Assembly: GCA_027319585.1 (NCBI GenBank) | Contig: DAHVMY010000003.1 | Span: forward strand, 1 to 64,000 | Length of the DNA: 64,000 nucleotides | Source of the DNA: AG-12 sp027319585 | GTDB lineage: Bacteria > Chloroflexota > Dormibacteria > Aeolococcales > Bog-877 | Reading direction: 5' to 3' | Part shown: piece after piece, positions 34,681 to 43,186 of the stretch | How positions within the stretch are numbered: the stretch's first letter is position 1 | How the letters are laid out: the number at the start of each line of letters is the position of its first letter | Translations under genes and position numbers: made by a program | Notes under the pieces: model-generated | Told to the model about the DNA's origin: nothing | The model's database searches: none | Seen by the model: only the letters and a program-made list of their open reading frames with translations

Positions 34681-35424
34681 TTGAAGTCGGGGCGGAGCTG
34701 GATCGGCGCCAAGGCGGCTCTCGGGTTGGGGCTGGGGGTAGCGGCGGCCGCAACTGCGGCGCTGCCGGTCTGGGCGCGCAACACCAACTTCCTGAACGGC
34801 GGAGGGCCGTCGGTGGACACCATCGACATGCTCTTCTGGGTCTTCACCGCCGTCTCCTTGGTGGTGCTTCTGGGCGTGGGCGGTGGCATTGTCTACGCCG
34901 CGGTCCACTTCCGCCGCCGCTCCCCCGAGGAGATGCCCCGACAGGTGCATGGGAACAACCGGGTGGAGCTGGCCTGGACCATCGGACCCCTGGTGGTGCT
35001 CGCGGTCCTGTTCGTGCTCACCCTGGTGAACGTGAGCTACCTTCGTCACGGCCCGAACCCCGCGAGTCCCGCCGCCCGTCAGGAACTCCATGTCAAGGTG
35101 ATCGGCCGGCAGTTCTACTGGACCTTCTACTATCCCAACGGCAAGTACTCCCTGCGGACCCTGGAGATCCCGGTCAACGTGCCCGTCGAGATCTCCACCG
35201 AGTCCCTGGATGTGATCCACGGGTTCTGGGTTCCCCAGCTCGGGGCCAAGATCGACGCTCTCCCGGGGATCGTGAACCACGCGTTCATCGAGGGCAACCG
35301 CATCGGGACCTACGGGGGCCAGTGTTACGAGTTCTGCGGAGTCGGCCATGACCAGATGCTGATCACGGTCAAGGTCGTCACGATGGCGCAGTACCAGAGT
35401 TACGTCCAGCACCTTTCCACCTGA
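34681..35424 (+). CDS. coxB: Cytochrome c oxidase subunit II
   Basis: Carries the CuA centre that takes electrons from cytochrome c. The 247-aa product has an N-terminal signal-anchor, two membrane helices (MLFWVFTAVSLVVLLGVGGG; IGPLVVLAVLFVLTLVNV) and an external cupredoxin domain. CuA ligands are in VIHGFWVPQLGAKIDALPG and YGGQCYEFCGVGHDQMLITV (Cys-x3-Cys-x3-His-x2-Met). No heme c domain is fused, so this is aa3-type rather than caa3. TTG 34681 follows GGAGGAAAGG. First gene of the oxidase operon. Confidence 0.97.
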   Translation: MKSGRSWIGAKAALGLGLGVAAAATAALPVWARNTNFLNGGGPSVDTIDMLFWVFTAVSLVVLLGVGGGIVYAAVHFRRRSPEEMPRQVHGNNRVELAWTIGPLVVLAVLFVLTLVNVSYLRHGPNPASPAARQELHVKVIGRQFYWTFYYPNGKYSLRTLEIPVNVPVEISTESLDVIHGFWVPQLGAKIDALPGIVNHAFIEGNRIGTYGGQCYEFCGVGHDQMLITVKVVTMAQYQSYVQHLST

Positions 35425-35440
35425 CGAGGGCCAACCAACC

Positions 35441-37099
35441 ATGGCAACAGCCGAGCTGCCGCTGAGCCGACCGAGCTACCGGGGCTACCAGAACGTCTGG
35501 GATTGGGTCACGACCACCGATCACAAGCGGATCGGGCTCCTCTACCTCTGGACGACCATGGCGTTTTTCCTGATCGGCGGGCTTATGGCCCTCCTGATCC
35601 GCACCCAGCTGGCTGAGCCCAACAACGACCTTTTGACGGCCTCTCAGTACAACCAGCTCTTCACCATGCACGGGACCACGATGATCTTCCTGTTCGTGAT
35701 CCCGGTCTGGAGCGCGTTCGGCAATTTCATGCTCCCCCTCATGATCGGGGCCAAGGACATGGCCTTCCCCCGCATCAACGCCTTCGCCTTCTGGCTCATC
35801 CCCCTGGGGGGGCTGGTGATGTACAGCGGTTTCTTCTTCGGGGGCAGTGCCGCCGCCGGCTGGACCGGGTACGTGCCGCTGACCGAGAAGCTCTACTCGC
35901 CCCAGGTGGGCCAGGACCTCTGGATCCTCGGCCTGCACATTCTCGGGATCGCCTCGGTCATGGGCGCGGTCAACTTCCTGGTCACCATCCACCGCATGCG
36001 CGCTCCCGGTATGACCTGGTTTCGCCTGCCGCTCTTCGTCTGGGCGATCGAGGTCACCTCAGCGCTGGTTCTCCTGGCCTCGCCCTTCCTGGCGGCCGCG
36101 CTTGCCATGGTCCTCATGGACCGGCAGCTGGGCACCAACTTCTTCAACCCCGCCCACGGGGGGAACGTGATCCTCTACCAGCTCATCTTCTGGTTCTACT
36201 CCCACCCGGCGGTCTACATCATGATCCTGCCCGGCTTCGGGGTGATCTCGGAGATCTTGCCGGTCTTCACCCGCAAGCCGATCTTCGGCTATCGGGCCAT
36301 GGCGATGTCCATGGCCGCCATCGGGGTGCTGGGCTTCATGGTCTTCGGCCACCACATGTTCACGGTGGGCCTGCCTCTGCCGGTCCAGATCTTCTTCATG
36401 GCGGCGACGATGGTGATCGCGGTCCCCACCGGGGTGAAGATCTTCAACTGGTTGGGCACCATGTGGGGGGGCTCGATCCGTTACACCTCGGCGATGCTGT
36501 TCGCGGTGGGCTTCATCCTGATGTTCCTGATCGGGGGCCTCGATGGTGTCTTCCTGGCGTCGCTGGGCATCGACTACGAGCTCAACGGAACCTACTGGGT
36601 GGTGGCGCACATCCACTACGTCCTGGTGGGTGGATCTTTGTTCGCGGTCTTCGGCGCCCTCTACTACTGGTGGCCGAAGATGTTCGGGCGCTATCTCAAT
36701 GAGCGCCTCGGCAAGTGGCACTTCTGGCTTTTGCTGATCGGGTTCAACCTGACCTTCATGCCCATGCACTTCCTGGGGGTGATGGGGATGCCGCGACGGA
36801 TCGCGACCTACAGCGCCGCCAGCGGCTGGGGGCCGCTCAACCTGCTGGAGACGATCGGCTCCTACATCATCGCGATCGCGATCATGATCTTCCTGTACAA
36901 CGTGGCGATCTCGCTGCACGGGCCCAAGAACGCGGTCAACGATCCCTGGGAGGGGAACTCGCTGGAGTGGTTCGCGGCCTCGCCGCCGCCGCCCGAGAAC
37001 TTCACCAAGGAGCTCCCTCCGATTGAGAGCAACCGTCCTTTGCGCGACTTCCGGTTGGCGGGCAACGCGACCAATCCGCCGGGTGCCGTCCTGCCGTGA
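35441..37099 (+). CDS. coxA: Cytochrome c oxidase subunit I
   Basis: The proton-pumping core holding heme a, heme a3 and CuB. The 552-aa, 12-helix product has the low-spin heme His in QLFTMHGTTMIFLFVIPVWS and CuB/Tyr motif WFYSHPAVYIMILPGFGVIS. GHHMFTVGLPLPVQIFF supplies the His-His pair, and HIHYVLVGGSLFAVFGALYY the heme a3 and heme a ligands. Subunit III is not fused to it. It lies 16 nt after coxB and overlaps ctaA by GTGA. Confidence 0.98.
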   Translation: MATAELPLSRPSYRGYQNVWDWVTTTDHKRIGLLYLWTTMAFFLIGGLMALLIRTQLAEPNNDLLTASQYNQLFTMHGTTMIFLFVIPVWSAFGNFMLPLMIGAKDMAFPRINAFAFWLIPLGGLVMYSGFFFGGSAAAGWTGYVPLTEKLYSPQVGQDLWILGLHILGIASVMGAVNFLVTIHRMRAPGMTWFRLPLFVWAIEVTSALVLLASPFLAAALAMVLMDRQLGTNFFNPAHGGNVILYQLIFWFYSHPAVYIMILPGFGVISEILPVFTRKPIFGYRAMAMSMAAIGVLGFMVFGHHMFTVGLPLPVQIFFMAATMVIAVPTGVKIFNWLGTMWGGSIRYTSAMLFAVGFILMFLIGGLDGVFLASLGIDYELNGTYWVVAHIHYVLVGGSLFAVFGALYYWWPKMFGRYLNERLGKWHFWLLLIGFNLTFMPMHFLGVMGMPRRIATYSAASGWGPLNLLETIGSYIIAIAIMIFLYNVAISLHGPKNAVNDPWEGNSLEWFAASPPPPENFTKELPPIESNRPLRDFRLAGNATNPPGAVLP

Positions 37100-38100
37100 G
37101 CACGGCCGCGCTGTCCCCGAGTGGACGCCGGCCACCTGCGATCCTCGCGGCCCTGGCACTGGCGACTGGGGTGGTCACCTACTTCCTGATCATCCTCGGG
37201 AGCACCGTCAGGGTCACTGAGTCGGGGATGGGCTGTCCCGGCTGGCCACTCTGCTACGGCCAGCTGGGCCCGATCGACCACTTTCACGCTCTCCTGGAGC
37301 AGTCGCATCGCTACGTGGTGGCGCTGGTCACCGTGCTGGTGGTCCTCACCGCCGTCGCCGCCTGGCGGCTCGCCCGCGACCGGCGTTCCGTGGTGGTTCC
37401 GGCGACAGCTGCCCTGGGTGTGATCGCGATCCAGATCGCGCTCGGAGCGATCACGGTGATCACCCACAATGCGCCGATCACGGTCGCCCTGCACCTGCTG
37501 TTTGGGCTGATCGTGCTGGCGGTGACCTGGGTCACGGTGGCGGCGGTGTTCGTGGTGCGCAGGCCGACGGCCGGGAGGCGGCTTGGCCCCCTTGGCTACG
37601 CGACCGTGGGTTTGACGTTCGTCCTGCTGATCTCGGGTTCCATGGTGGTTGACGGCGGGGCAACCTATGCGTGCCCCTCCTGGCCCTTCTGCACCGCCCA
37701 TGGCATAGCCGCACCCCTGGTCGCCATCCAGTACGCGCACCGCTTCACCGTCCTGATCGTGTCCATCTTCATCGTGCTCTTCGTGATGCACGTGGCGCGG
37801 CGCTGGCGGCAGGTGCCGGGAGCCCGCATCATCGCGGATCTGGCCGCGGTCTTGCTTCTGGCGCAGATCGCCGTCGGCGGGCTGGTCGCCACCCTCTCGG
37901 CGCCGGACGCCCTCCAGGACCTGCACATCGCCCTGGCCGCGGCGATCTGGGTGTCGATGGTGGTGCTCGCCACCATGGGCTGGCTCACCGGGGCCGACTC
38001 CAGCCCCAGAGCGCTCCGCGAAGTGGACGAGGCCGTCTCCAGGTCGGGCCCGGTCCGGGAGCTTAAACTGGGGTCCCGAACATCGACGGAGGAAGGTTAG
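37096..38100 (+). CDS. ctaA: Heme A synthase (CtaA/Cox15 family)
   Basis: Oxidises the C8 methyl of heme O to make heme A for the oxidase. The 334-aa product has eight helices in two homologous halves. Paired heme-ligand histidines lie in LLEQSHRYVVALVTVLVV, TVALHLLFGLIVLAV, AIQYAHRFTVLIVSIFIVL and ALQDLHIALAAAIWVSMVV. Two external Cys pairs occur in GMGCPGWPLCYG and YACPSWPFCTA, as in the Bacillus/actinobacterial type. The start GTG 37096 overlaps the coxA stop. Heme O synthase (ctaB) is not in the window. Confidence 0.96.
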   Translation: MSTAALSPSGRRPPAILAALALATGVVTYFLIILGSTVRVTESGMGCPGWPLCYGQLGPIDHFHALLEQSHRYVVALVTVLVVLTAVAAWRLARDRRSVVVPATAALGVIAIQIALGAITVITHNAPITVALHLLFGLIVLAVTWVTVAAVFVVRRPTAGRRLGPLGYATVGLTFVLLISGSMVVDGGATYACPSWPFCTAHGIAAPLVAIQYAHRFTVLIVSIFIVLFVMHVARRWRQVPGARIIADLAAVLLLAQIAVGGLVATLSAPDALQDLHIALAAAIWVSMVVLATMGWLTGADSSPRALREVDEAVSRSGPVRELKLGSRTSTEEG

Positions 38101-38222
38101 TGCAACGCAAGAGTGCCGGCGGCAACATGCGGCTGGGGATCACCCTCACCGTCATCGCGATCCTCATGCTGGCGGTCGCGTTCGCCTGGGCCACGCTGTA
38201 TCTGGGCGCCTCCCATGGCTGA
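38100..38222 (+). CDS. 40-aa single-pass membrane protein in the cox operon
   Basis: GTG 38100 overlaps the ctaA stop (TAGTG) and the frame ends at TGA 38220-38222. One helix (GITLTVIAILMLAVAFAWAT) follows a basic start (VQRKSAGGN). Its 3' end overlaps the next small gene by 8 nt. Tiny single-helix subunits are common in bacterial aa3 oxidases, so a structural or assembly role is plausible but not shown. Confidence 0.6.
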   Translation: MQRKSAGGNMRLGITLTVIAILMLAVAFAWATLYLGASHG

Positions 38223-38433
38223 CCAGGGGATGCCGGCGCCCGACGAACACGACGGCGCGGAGCACCTTCCCGGGCCCAGCTTCTGGCCGGTGGTGCTGGC
38301 CATAGGAGTGGCCATGAGCCTGGTGGGGACCATCACCAAGTATGCGGTGCTGATCATCGGGCTAGTCATCGTGCTGGTGGCCCTAGGAGGCTGGATCCGC
38401 TCCGCCCGGAGCGAGTACCGTCGACTTTCCTGA
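38215..38433 (+). CDS. Cytochrome c oxidase subunit IV-like protein
   Basis: A 72-aa two-helix protein from ATG 38215. The layout is a His/Asp-rich start, then HLPGPSFWPVVLAIGVAMSL, VGTITKYAVLIIGLVIVLVA and LGGWIRSARSEYRR. A PGPSxWP entry, two helices and a terminal GGWI match the short actinobacterial/Chloroflexota subunit IV (CtaF-like). It overlaps the preceding 40-aa gene, so it belongs to the oxidase operon. Confidence 0.68.
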   Translation: MADQGMPAPDEHDGAEHLPGPSFWPVVLAIGVAMSLVGTITKYAVLIIGLVIVLVALGGWIRSARSEYRRLS

Positions 38434-38460
38434 GCCGCATGGCCGGGAACCGACCGGGCG

Positions 38461-38787
38461 ATGCGAGCGTCGCCGGTGATCCTGGCGGCTGCTCCCGGCG
38501 GCAGCGTGGGGCTGGGTTCCCTGATCGTGGGGGTTGGACTGCTGATGGCGTTTGCGGCGGGGCTGACCCTGCGGAGCATCTGGGGCAAGCCTCCAGAGCA
38601 AGACGAGAATGCACCGCGCACCGGGCCTCTCGATCCCCGGGCCAAGCCGCTGCGGTCTCCGGCCCTGGGCCCGATGCGAACCTGGCTCCGGCTGCTGCTC
38701 AGCTTCGACTTCGGGTGCCTGGCGGTGATCTCCGCGGTCCTGCTTCTGCTGGGGCTGGTCCTGATCTTCCGAGGGCTTGGCGTTTGA
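38461..38787 (+). CDS. Two-helix membrane protein of unknown function
   Basis: A 108-aa frame from ATG 38461: a hydrophobic helix (SLIVGVGLLMAFAAGLTL), a polar Pro-rich loop with DENAPRTGPLDPRAKPL, then a second helix (FGCLAVISAVLLLLGLVLIF). It lies 27 nt after the subunit IV-like gene on the same strand. No family recognised; probably part of the same transcript. Confidence 0.6.
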   Translation: MRASPVILAAAPGGSVGLGSLIVGVGLLMAFAAGLTLRSIWGKPPEQDENAPRTGPLDPRAKPLRSPALGPMRTWLRLLLSFDFGCLAVISAVLLLLGLVLIFRGLGV

Positions 38788-38851
38788 TGACGGCGCACGG
38801 GTGCGGGGGCGGGGTTTCCGGGCCGGGGCGGGTCGCTAACATGGTTCGGGC

Positions 38852-39940
38852 ATGAGCTGGGAGACGTTCGTCCGCCGCCGCTTCGAGGTCGCCACCGCGG
38901 CAGTCATGCTGGGGCTTCTGTTCGTGCTGGTGGTGTGGGCGGTGATGGTGGTGCTAAAGGTCGCCAACCCCTACGTCTTCCACTTCAACTTGCTGATGGA
39001 CATCCTGCCCTGGTTCACTCCGGTGCTCATCATTCTGGTTTTGGGGATCCCGCTCTACTGGCGGATCGCGGGGTGGCTCCAGGGGCCCGACGGGGGCCTC
39101 CAGCGGGTGGTCGAGAAGCGGTTTGAATTGGTGTTCGGATCGGCCGTATATCTGCTCATCTACACCATGGCGGTCTGGGGTGTGATGGTTCTGCTCCGCG
39201 CCTGGGACGGCTATGACTTCCACTACAACCTGGCGGTGGACTGGCTGCCCGCGATCGTGCCGCCGTGGATGATCTGGGCGCTCGGCTCCCCCATGGTGTG
39301 GAAGGTGCTGGGTGCCTTGGGCGGGTGCTACGAGGTGCATCGCCAGCGGGTGCGCAACTGGACCGCGATCCTGGTCAGCGGCTTTTTGGGGGCCGCCTTT
39401 CTGACCGGCGGGGGCCTGTTACTGAACGAAGGGGTGTATGCGGGCACGGCTGGGCTGGCCGTGGCCGTGCAGCAGGACCTGGTGGACTTTGGGATCCTCG
39501 TCTTCTCGGTGGGCGGCATCTGCTGGGCCATCATGCTTGGCAACCTCTGGTTCGGCTGGCGCCAAGAGCCCGCCCCCGCTGGTGACCTTCGCCCCCTTGA
39601 CCGGTTGCGGCTGGAGAGGCCCAGGATCATCGCCCAGGCGTTCGTGATCACGAACGTCGCCTTCGGCCTGGTCGGTCTGATGATGACCGCCGTGCAGTAC
39701 GTGGACGCGCAGGACTTTCACTTCTACATGGCGATGGACATCTGGGGATTCGGCGTCCCGCTCGTGCTCGGGTGGGCCATCTATGCCGGGTTCGTCCAGC
39801 TGGTGCCGAACTGGCTGGCGCGGCGCAACCCAGCTCGCTGGGGCAGTGGGGTCGAGGTGGCGAGCGGGCCGACCGGGCCCGCCGGCGCCAGTGGGAGGTG
39901 GGGCTACGGCGGTCCGGACCTGCTCGAATCGGGGAGCTGA
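38852..39940 (+). CDS. Membrane protein of four two-helix repeats with F-H-[F/Y]-x4-D motifs
   Basis: A 362-aa polytopic membrane protein I do not recognise. It consists of four ~80-residue units. Units 1, 2 and 4 align closely: each has a charged entry (RRRFEV, EKRFEL, LERPRI), a helix, the motif FHFNLLMD (residues 43-50), FHYNLAVD (123-130) or FHFYMAMD (289-296), then a second helix. Spacing is 80 and 166 residues, so unit 3 (~170-240) falls between them and has AVQQDLVD at the expected place, with the FH lost. The invariant His and Asp near the membrane surface could bind heme, metal or a proton path; this is inference. TAACAT 9 nt before ATG 38852 may be its -10. It closes the oxidase gene block. 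Confidence 0.75.
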   Translation: MSWETFVRRRFEVATAAVMLGLLFVLVVWAVMVVLKVANPYVFHFNLLMDILPWFTPVLIILVLGIPLYWRIAGWLQGPDGGLQRVVEKRFELVFGSAVYLLIYTMAVWGVMVLLRAWDGYDFHYNLAVDWLPAIVPPWMIWALGSPMVWKVLGALGGCYEVHRQRVRNWTAILVSGFLGAAFLTGGGLLLNEGVYAGTAGLAVAVQQDLVDFGILVFSVGGICWAIMLGNLWFGWRQEPAPAGDLRPLDRLRLERPRIIAQAFVITNVAFGLVGLMMTAVQYVDAQDFHFYMAMDIWGFGVPLVLGWAIYAGFVQLVPNWLARRNPARWGSGVEVASGPTGPAGASGRWGYGGPDLLESGS

Positions 39941-40011
39941 ATTCCAAGACCTCTGACAGGCGTCAGCTCTGCCGTGGTGCTCTCCGAGGCGACCACCAGG
40001 GCCGCCAACCC

Positions 40012-40881
40012 TCAGGGCTGGGCGGCAGCGCGCTCCTCGAGCAGGCTGAGGAGCAGCGGGTCCACGCGATCCCGGCTGCGGCAGCGTTCCTCGAGGTTCT
40101 CCATCCCGGCCCACGCCTGAAGCGCGTCCAACGTCTCGTCCCGAGATGCTGTGGTCCCTACCCGTCCCAGCCGCTGCAGGCTGTGCCGGAGCCGGTCCAG
40201 CATCTGCTCATCGACGGGCACCAGGTCGGCCGGATCCGGAGACTCGAATTGCAGCCTCCAGAGGTGCATAAGGCGGGTGAGCTCTGGAATCGGGTCCTGG
40301 TGGTCGTCGACGCGCAGATCGACCATTCGGTCGTCGCGACCGCCGTAACCGGCGTTCGGGCGCACCACCAGGACTGCGGCGGACTGCCGCCCGCGGCGGT
40401 CTCCGCCGGCCCGGTCGCCCGCGGCCAGCGCCTCCAGGAGCCTTCCGGCGAGGGCGCCACGGCTGGGCGCGAAGGCGGCCATCATCGCGTCGACCACCTC
40501 CGGGCCGGCCAGGATGTTGCCCTGGCACGCCACCCCTGCCCCCACCCGGCCCCCGGCCCATTCGAAGCAGGCCGAGCCGGTGAAGGTGGCAGCGTTGCCA
40601 TCCCTATCCACCACTCCCAGCTGGCGGTGGTCGCGGTCGGGGTCGGCGCCAGTGAGCGCGGCCACGACCTCGGCGGCTGAGCGGCCCTGGGCTAGGAGCC
40701 TGAGGCCCTCGTTCTTGTAGCTGGTGTTGCCCATCGCCTGAGTGGCGACCGCTCCCACTCCGGCGGTGGCGGCGGGTACCACCGAGCCGACGGCCAGGAA
40801 TTTGGAGGCGACCGCCACCCCCCAGTCGCGACCGTCGGTGGCGACGATGGAGAAGGTCGCGATTCGCGGGGCGCGGTTCAT
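40012..40881 (-). CDS. DUF1028 (Ntn-hydrolase-fold) protein with a C-terminal extension
   Basis: A 289-aa protein. The N-terminal ~210 residues match DUF1028: ATFSIVATDGRDWGVAVASK, AVGSVVPAATAGVGAVATQA, GSACFEWAGGRVGAGVACQG, AALVVRPNAGYGG-like and RMVDLRVDDHQDPIPELTRL. Family members adopt an Ntn-hydrolase fold but no activity is firmly known. The C-terminal ~75 residues add a helical segment (DEQMLDRLRHSLQRLGRVG, LDALQAWAGMENLEERC). ATG 40881 is set by conservation and by TATCCT 7 nt upstream. It is divergent from the PIG-L gene. Confidence 0.88.
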   Translation of the reverse strand: MNRAPRIATFSIVATDGRDWGVAVASKFLAVGSVVPAATAGVGAVATQAMGNTSYKNEGLRLLAQGRSAAEVVAALTGADPDRDHRQLGVVDRDGNAATFTGSACFEWAGGRVGAGVACQGNILAGPEVVDAMMAAFAPSRGALAGRLLEALAAGDRAGGDRRGRQSAAVLVVRPNAGYGGRDDRMVDLRVDDHQDPIPELTRLMHLWRLQFESPDPADLVPVDEQMLDRLRHSLQRLGRVGTTASRDETLDALQAWAGMENLEERCRSRDRVDPLLLSLLEERAAAQP

Positions 40882-40888
40882 CTCTGGG

Positions 40889-40894
40889 AGGATA
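40889..40894 (-). promoter_or_regulatory. -10 box TATCCT for leaderless DUF1028 mRNA
   Basis: On the minus strand TATCCT ends 7 nt before ATG 40881 without a Shine-Dalgarno between. Confidence 0.5.
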
Positions 40895-40902
40895 GCGGAT
40901 GA

Positions 40903-41757
40903 ATGAGCGCCACCGAAGAATCCGAGCGCGGCTCCGCGGCGGCTCAGCCGCTGGAGCTGTTCGAGTATGTGCCGGAGTCGGCCCTGGTGGTGGTGGCCCA
41001 TCCGGACGACTGCGACTTTCTGGCGGCGGCGGTCATGTCCCGGTGGGTGAGCCAGGGTACCCGAGGCGCGATCTGCCTGGTCACCGACGGCGATGCCGGA
41101 GGTGACGACCCCTCGGTACCCCCCGGTGAGCTGAGCCGGGTACGGTTGGACGAGCAGCGCCGAGCCGCGGCCCACCTGGGGGTAGCTACCGTCCTCTGCC
41201 TCGGCTACCCCGACGGGATGCTGCAGAACACCCTGGAGGTGCGCCGCGACCTGGTTCGGGTGCTGCGACGTCTGAGGCCCGAGCTGGTGGTCACCATGGA
41301 CCCGACCAATCGCTTCTTCGGGAGGGGCTACATCAACCATCCCGATCATCGCGCGGCGGCGGACGCCTGCCTGGACGCCGTGTTCCCCAGCGCGCGAGAC
41401 GTGCGCGCCTTTCCCGAGCTGGCCCGGGATGAGGGCCTGCAGCCCCATCGCACCAGATTCGTACTGGTCGGGTCAGGCGACCATGCGGACGTGGCGGTCC
41501 CGGTATCCGAGCACGATCTCGAGAACAAGCTCAAGGCGCTCGGGGAGCACCGCAGCCAGTTCGATGCCTCCGACATGCGCGAGCCCACATTCCAGCGGGC
41601 CCGGCAGGTGGGGGCGAAGGCGGGGGTCGCTCTGGCGGAGAGCTATAGGCTGTTCGATCTGGCGCCCAATCCATCCCAGCGGGGCTACGGGCGTGGCCTG
41701 GCGGACCGCCCTCAGGGGGTGCCTCCGCCCCGGGAGCCGGCCTCGGACTGGGGCTGA
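40903..41757 (+). CDS. PIG-L family (LmbE-like) deacetylase
   Basis: A zinc-dependent N-deacetylase of 284 aa. The metal site is LVVVAHPDDCDFLAAAVMSR (HPDD) with the late His in INHPDHRAAADACLDAVFP. LVTDGDAGGDDPSVPPGELS is the typical loop after strand 2. Members deacetylate N-acetylglucosaminyl compounds such as MshB/BshB substrates; no mycothiol or bacillithiol genes are near, so the substrate is open. ATG 40903 is preferred; an ATG at 40899 is in another frame. Confidence 0.9.
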   Translation: MSATEESERGSAAAQPLELFEYVPESALVVVAHPDDCDFLAAAVMSRWVSQGTRGAICLVTDGDAGGDDPSVPPGELSRVRLDEQRRAAAHLGVATVLCLGYPDGMLQNTLEVRRDLVRVLRRLRPELVVTMDPTNRFFGRGYINHPDHRAAADACLDAVFPSARDVRAFPELARDEGLQPHRTRFVLVGSGDHADVAVPVSEHDLENKLKALGEHRSQFDASDMREPTFQRARQVGAKAGVALAESYRLFDLAPNPSQRGYGRGLADRPQGVPPPREPASDWG

Positions 41758-41958
41758 GAGGTGCGGGCCGCGTGGCCACTGACGGCGGGCAGTCAGCGGT
41801 CCTCCGCCCGTTCCACCGCGATATCCTGCCCAAGCTCTGCACTCACCTCAGCCGACTCGGCACCACCTTCCGGGCACCGGCCCACCCGTCACTCACGACG
41901 TGACCATGCGCTACGCCGAAGTCGCCGCTTGACCCTTCATCTCCACCGGGACGAAGCT
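41758..41958. other. Spacer before the YbaK-like gene
   Basis: The frame upstream of GTG 41959 is open but encodes Ser/Arg/Pro-rich sequence without conservation, so it is treated as non-coding. No promoter is clearly visible. Confidence 0.45.
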
Positions 41959-42435
41959 GTGCGCGTGGACTTCGATTCGCCCGCCGTGCAAGGTATCCGA
42001 GCCTCTGGCCTGGAGTTCCAGGTCGTTCAGACCGAGATCCCTTCCGGGCCAGAGGAGAGTGCCCAACTTCAGGGGATCGCGCTGGCTCAGCTCCTGCGGA
42101 CAATTGTGGTGCGGCTCGGGGAGAACGACTACGTGTTCGTGCTCGTGCCTGGAGGGCGCCAGATCGACTGGCCCAAGCTGCGGGCGCTGCTGGGCACCCG
42201 ACGAATCTCCCTTCCGGACAAGGATGAGGCCAAGCAGGTCACGGGTTACGACCGCGGAGCGATCACCCCGTTTGGCGCGACGAGGGCCTGGCCAGTGGTG
42301 GCGGACGCTGCCGTGGCGGCGGCTGGCCTGGTGGCGATCGGCGCCGGGGCCAGGGGCGCAAACTTCCACGTGGACGCCCGGGGGCTGCTCAAGACCCTGG
42401 ACGCAAGGGTGGCCGATGTCACCAAGCCGGGCTGA
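41959..42435 (+). CDS. YbaK/ProX-type aminoacyl-tRNA deacylase-like protein
   Basis: About 158 aa beginning near VDFDSPAVQGIRASGLEFQV. Core features of YbaK/EbsC editing domains are visible. LQGIALAQLLRTIVVRLGEN sits in place of the QxxKTL-like strand, DYVFVLVPGGRQIDWPKLRA follows, and LPDKDEAKQVTGYDRGAITP matches the A..TGY..GxxxPfG block. The end is GLVAIGAGARGANFHVDA. Such enzymes hydrolyse mischarged tRNA (Cys-, Ala- or Ser-tRNA). The invariant Lys of YbaK appears replaced by Arg in LLRTIVV. The start is uncertain (GTG 41959 or 41965). Confidence 0.78.
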   Translation: MRVDFDSPAVQGIRASGLEFQVVQTEIPSGPEESAQLQGIALAQLLRTIVVRLGENDYVFVLVPGGRQIDWPKLRALLGTRRISLPDKDEAKQVTGYDRGAITPFGATRAWPVVADAAVAAAGLVAIGAGARGANFHVDARGLLKTLDARVADVTKPG

Positions 42436-42790
42436 TCGGTCGCTGCAAAGGCGCGGCATTGCCCAGGCGCATCCTCGCTCTGCATCGGCCTGCCGCGGTA
42501 CGGTGAAGAGCGGTGCACCACCCCGCAGGTTTGCAAACAAAGAGGCGTCTGTGGCTCTTGCTTGCTCGGCCGAGTCTACCGGCGGGATGGGATGGCTGCC
42601 ACCTGGGCCGCAGGAGAGCGAGGCTATGTCGTGAGTCACTGGGTCAGCCAGGGATCCTGGAAATCGGGGGGCCGGGGGGTGCTGAGGGGCGAGAAGGCGC
42701 GTTAGGAGATTTGCGGTTCCGATCGGTCGCCACCACCACCTTTTGGAGGGCAGAGGTGCGCCTGCAGGTGCTTGAAGCCGTGTTGAATCA
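42436..42790. other. Intergenic stretch, nothing convincing
   Basis: 355 bases after the YbaK-like gene. Open frames exist but their products are low-complexity. No RNA gene or repeat recognised. Confidence 0.5.
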
Positions 42791-43186
42791 GTGGTAGCGA
42801 AGGGGCCACGCGCGGGAGATAGTGGTGCAGGATCCAAAACTCCTGTTTGGGCTCCTGTGGTTGGTCAAGCCGCCCGAGTGACGAGGCTCGCAGGGTGGGG
42901 GTGGTTGCCCTGGCCGATGTTGGTGGTGATGGTCGGCGCGGTGACCCTGCTCGGCCCTTCAGTTTGGCGAGCCAGAAAGTCGGCGCTCGGCCCCTGCAGC
43001 GCTGGTCGGTTTCACTCCAGCACCGCCCAAGTGCACGAGTCGTCAAGGGACCCGTTGGTCACCCTGCGGGAGAGGTTCGCCCTCGGTGATATGGACGTGG
43101 TCGGGCTGCGGCGGTCCGAGCCCGATCACGCTGGCGCACGGTCCCAAGATCGGGGTCCACTTTCTGAGCCTGGGGGTCGGCGGTGA
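42791..43186 (+). pseudogene. Possible small membrane protein with a SHOCT-like tail, probably decayed
   Basis: The 131-aa frame contains one hydrophobic segment (WLPWPMLVVMVGAVTLLGPS) and, near the end, RDPLVTLRERFALGDMDVVG. That resembles the SHOCT motif (DPLxxLKxRFAxGEIDxxEYxR), which often ends short membrane proteins, but the terminal LRRSEP has drifted and the long tail is unlike SHOCT proteins. The start is unclear. Most likely a decaying gene; could be chance similarity. Confidence 0.35.
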
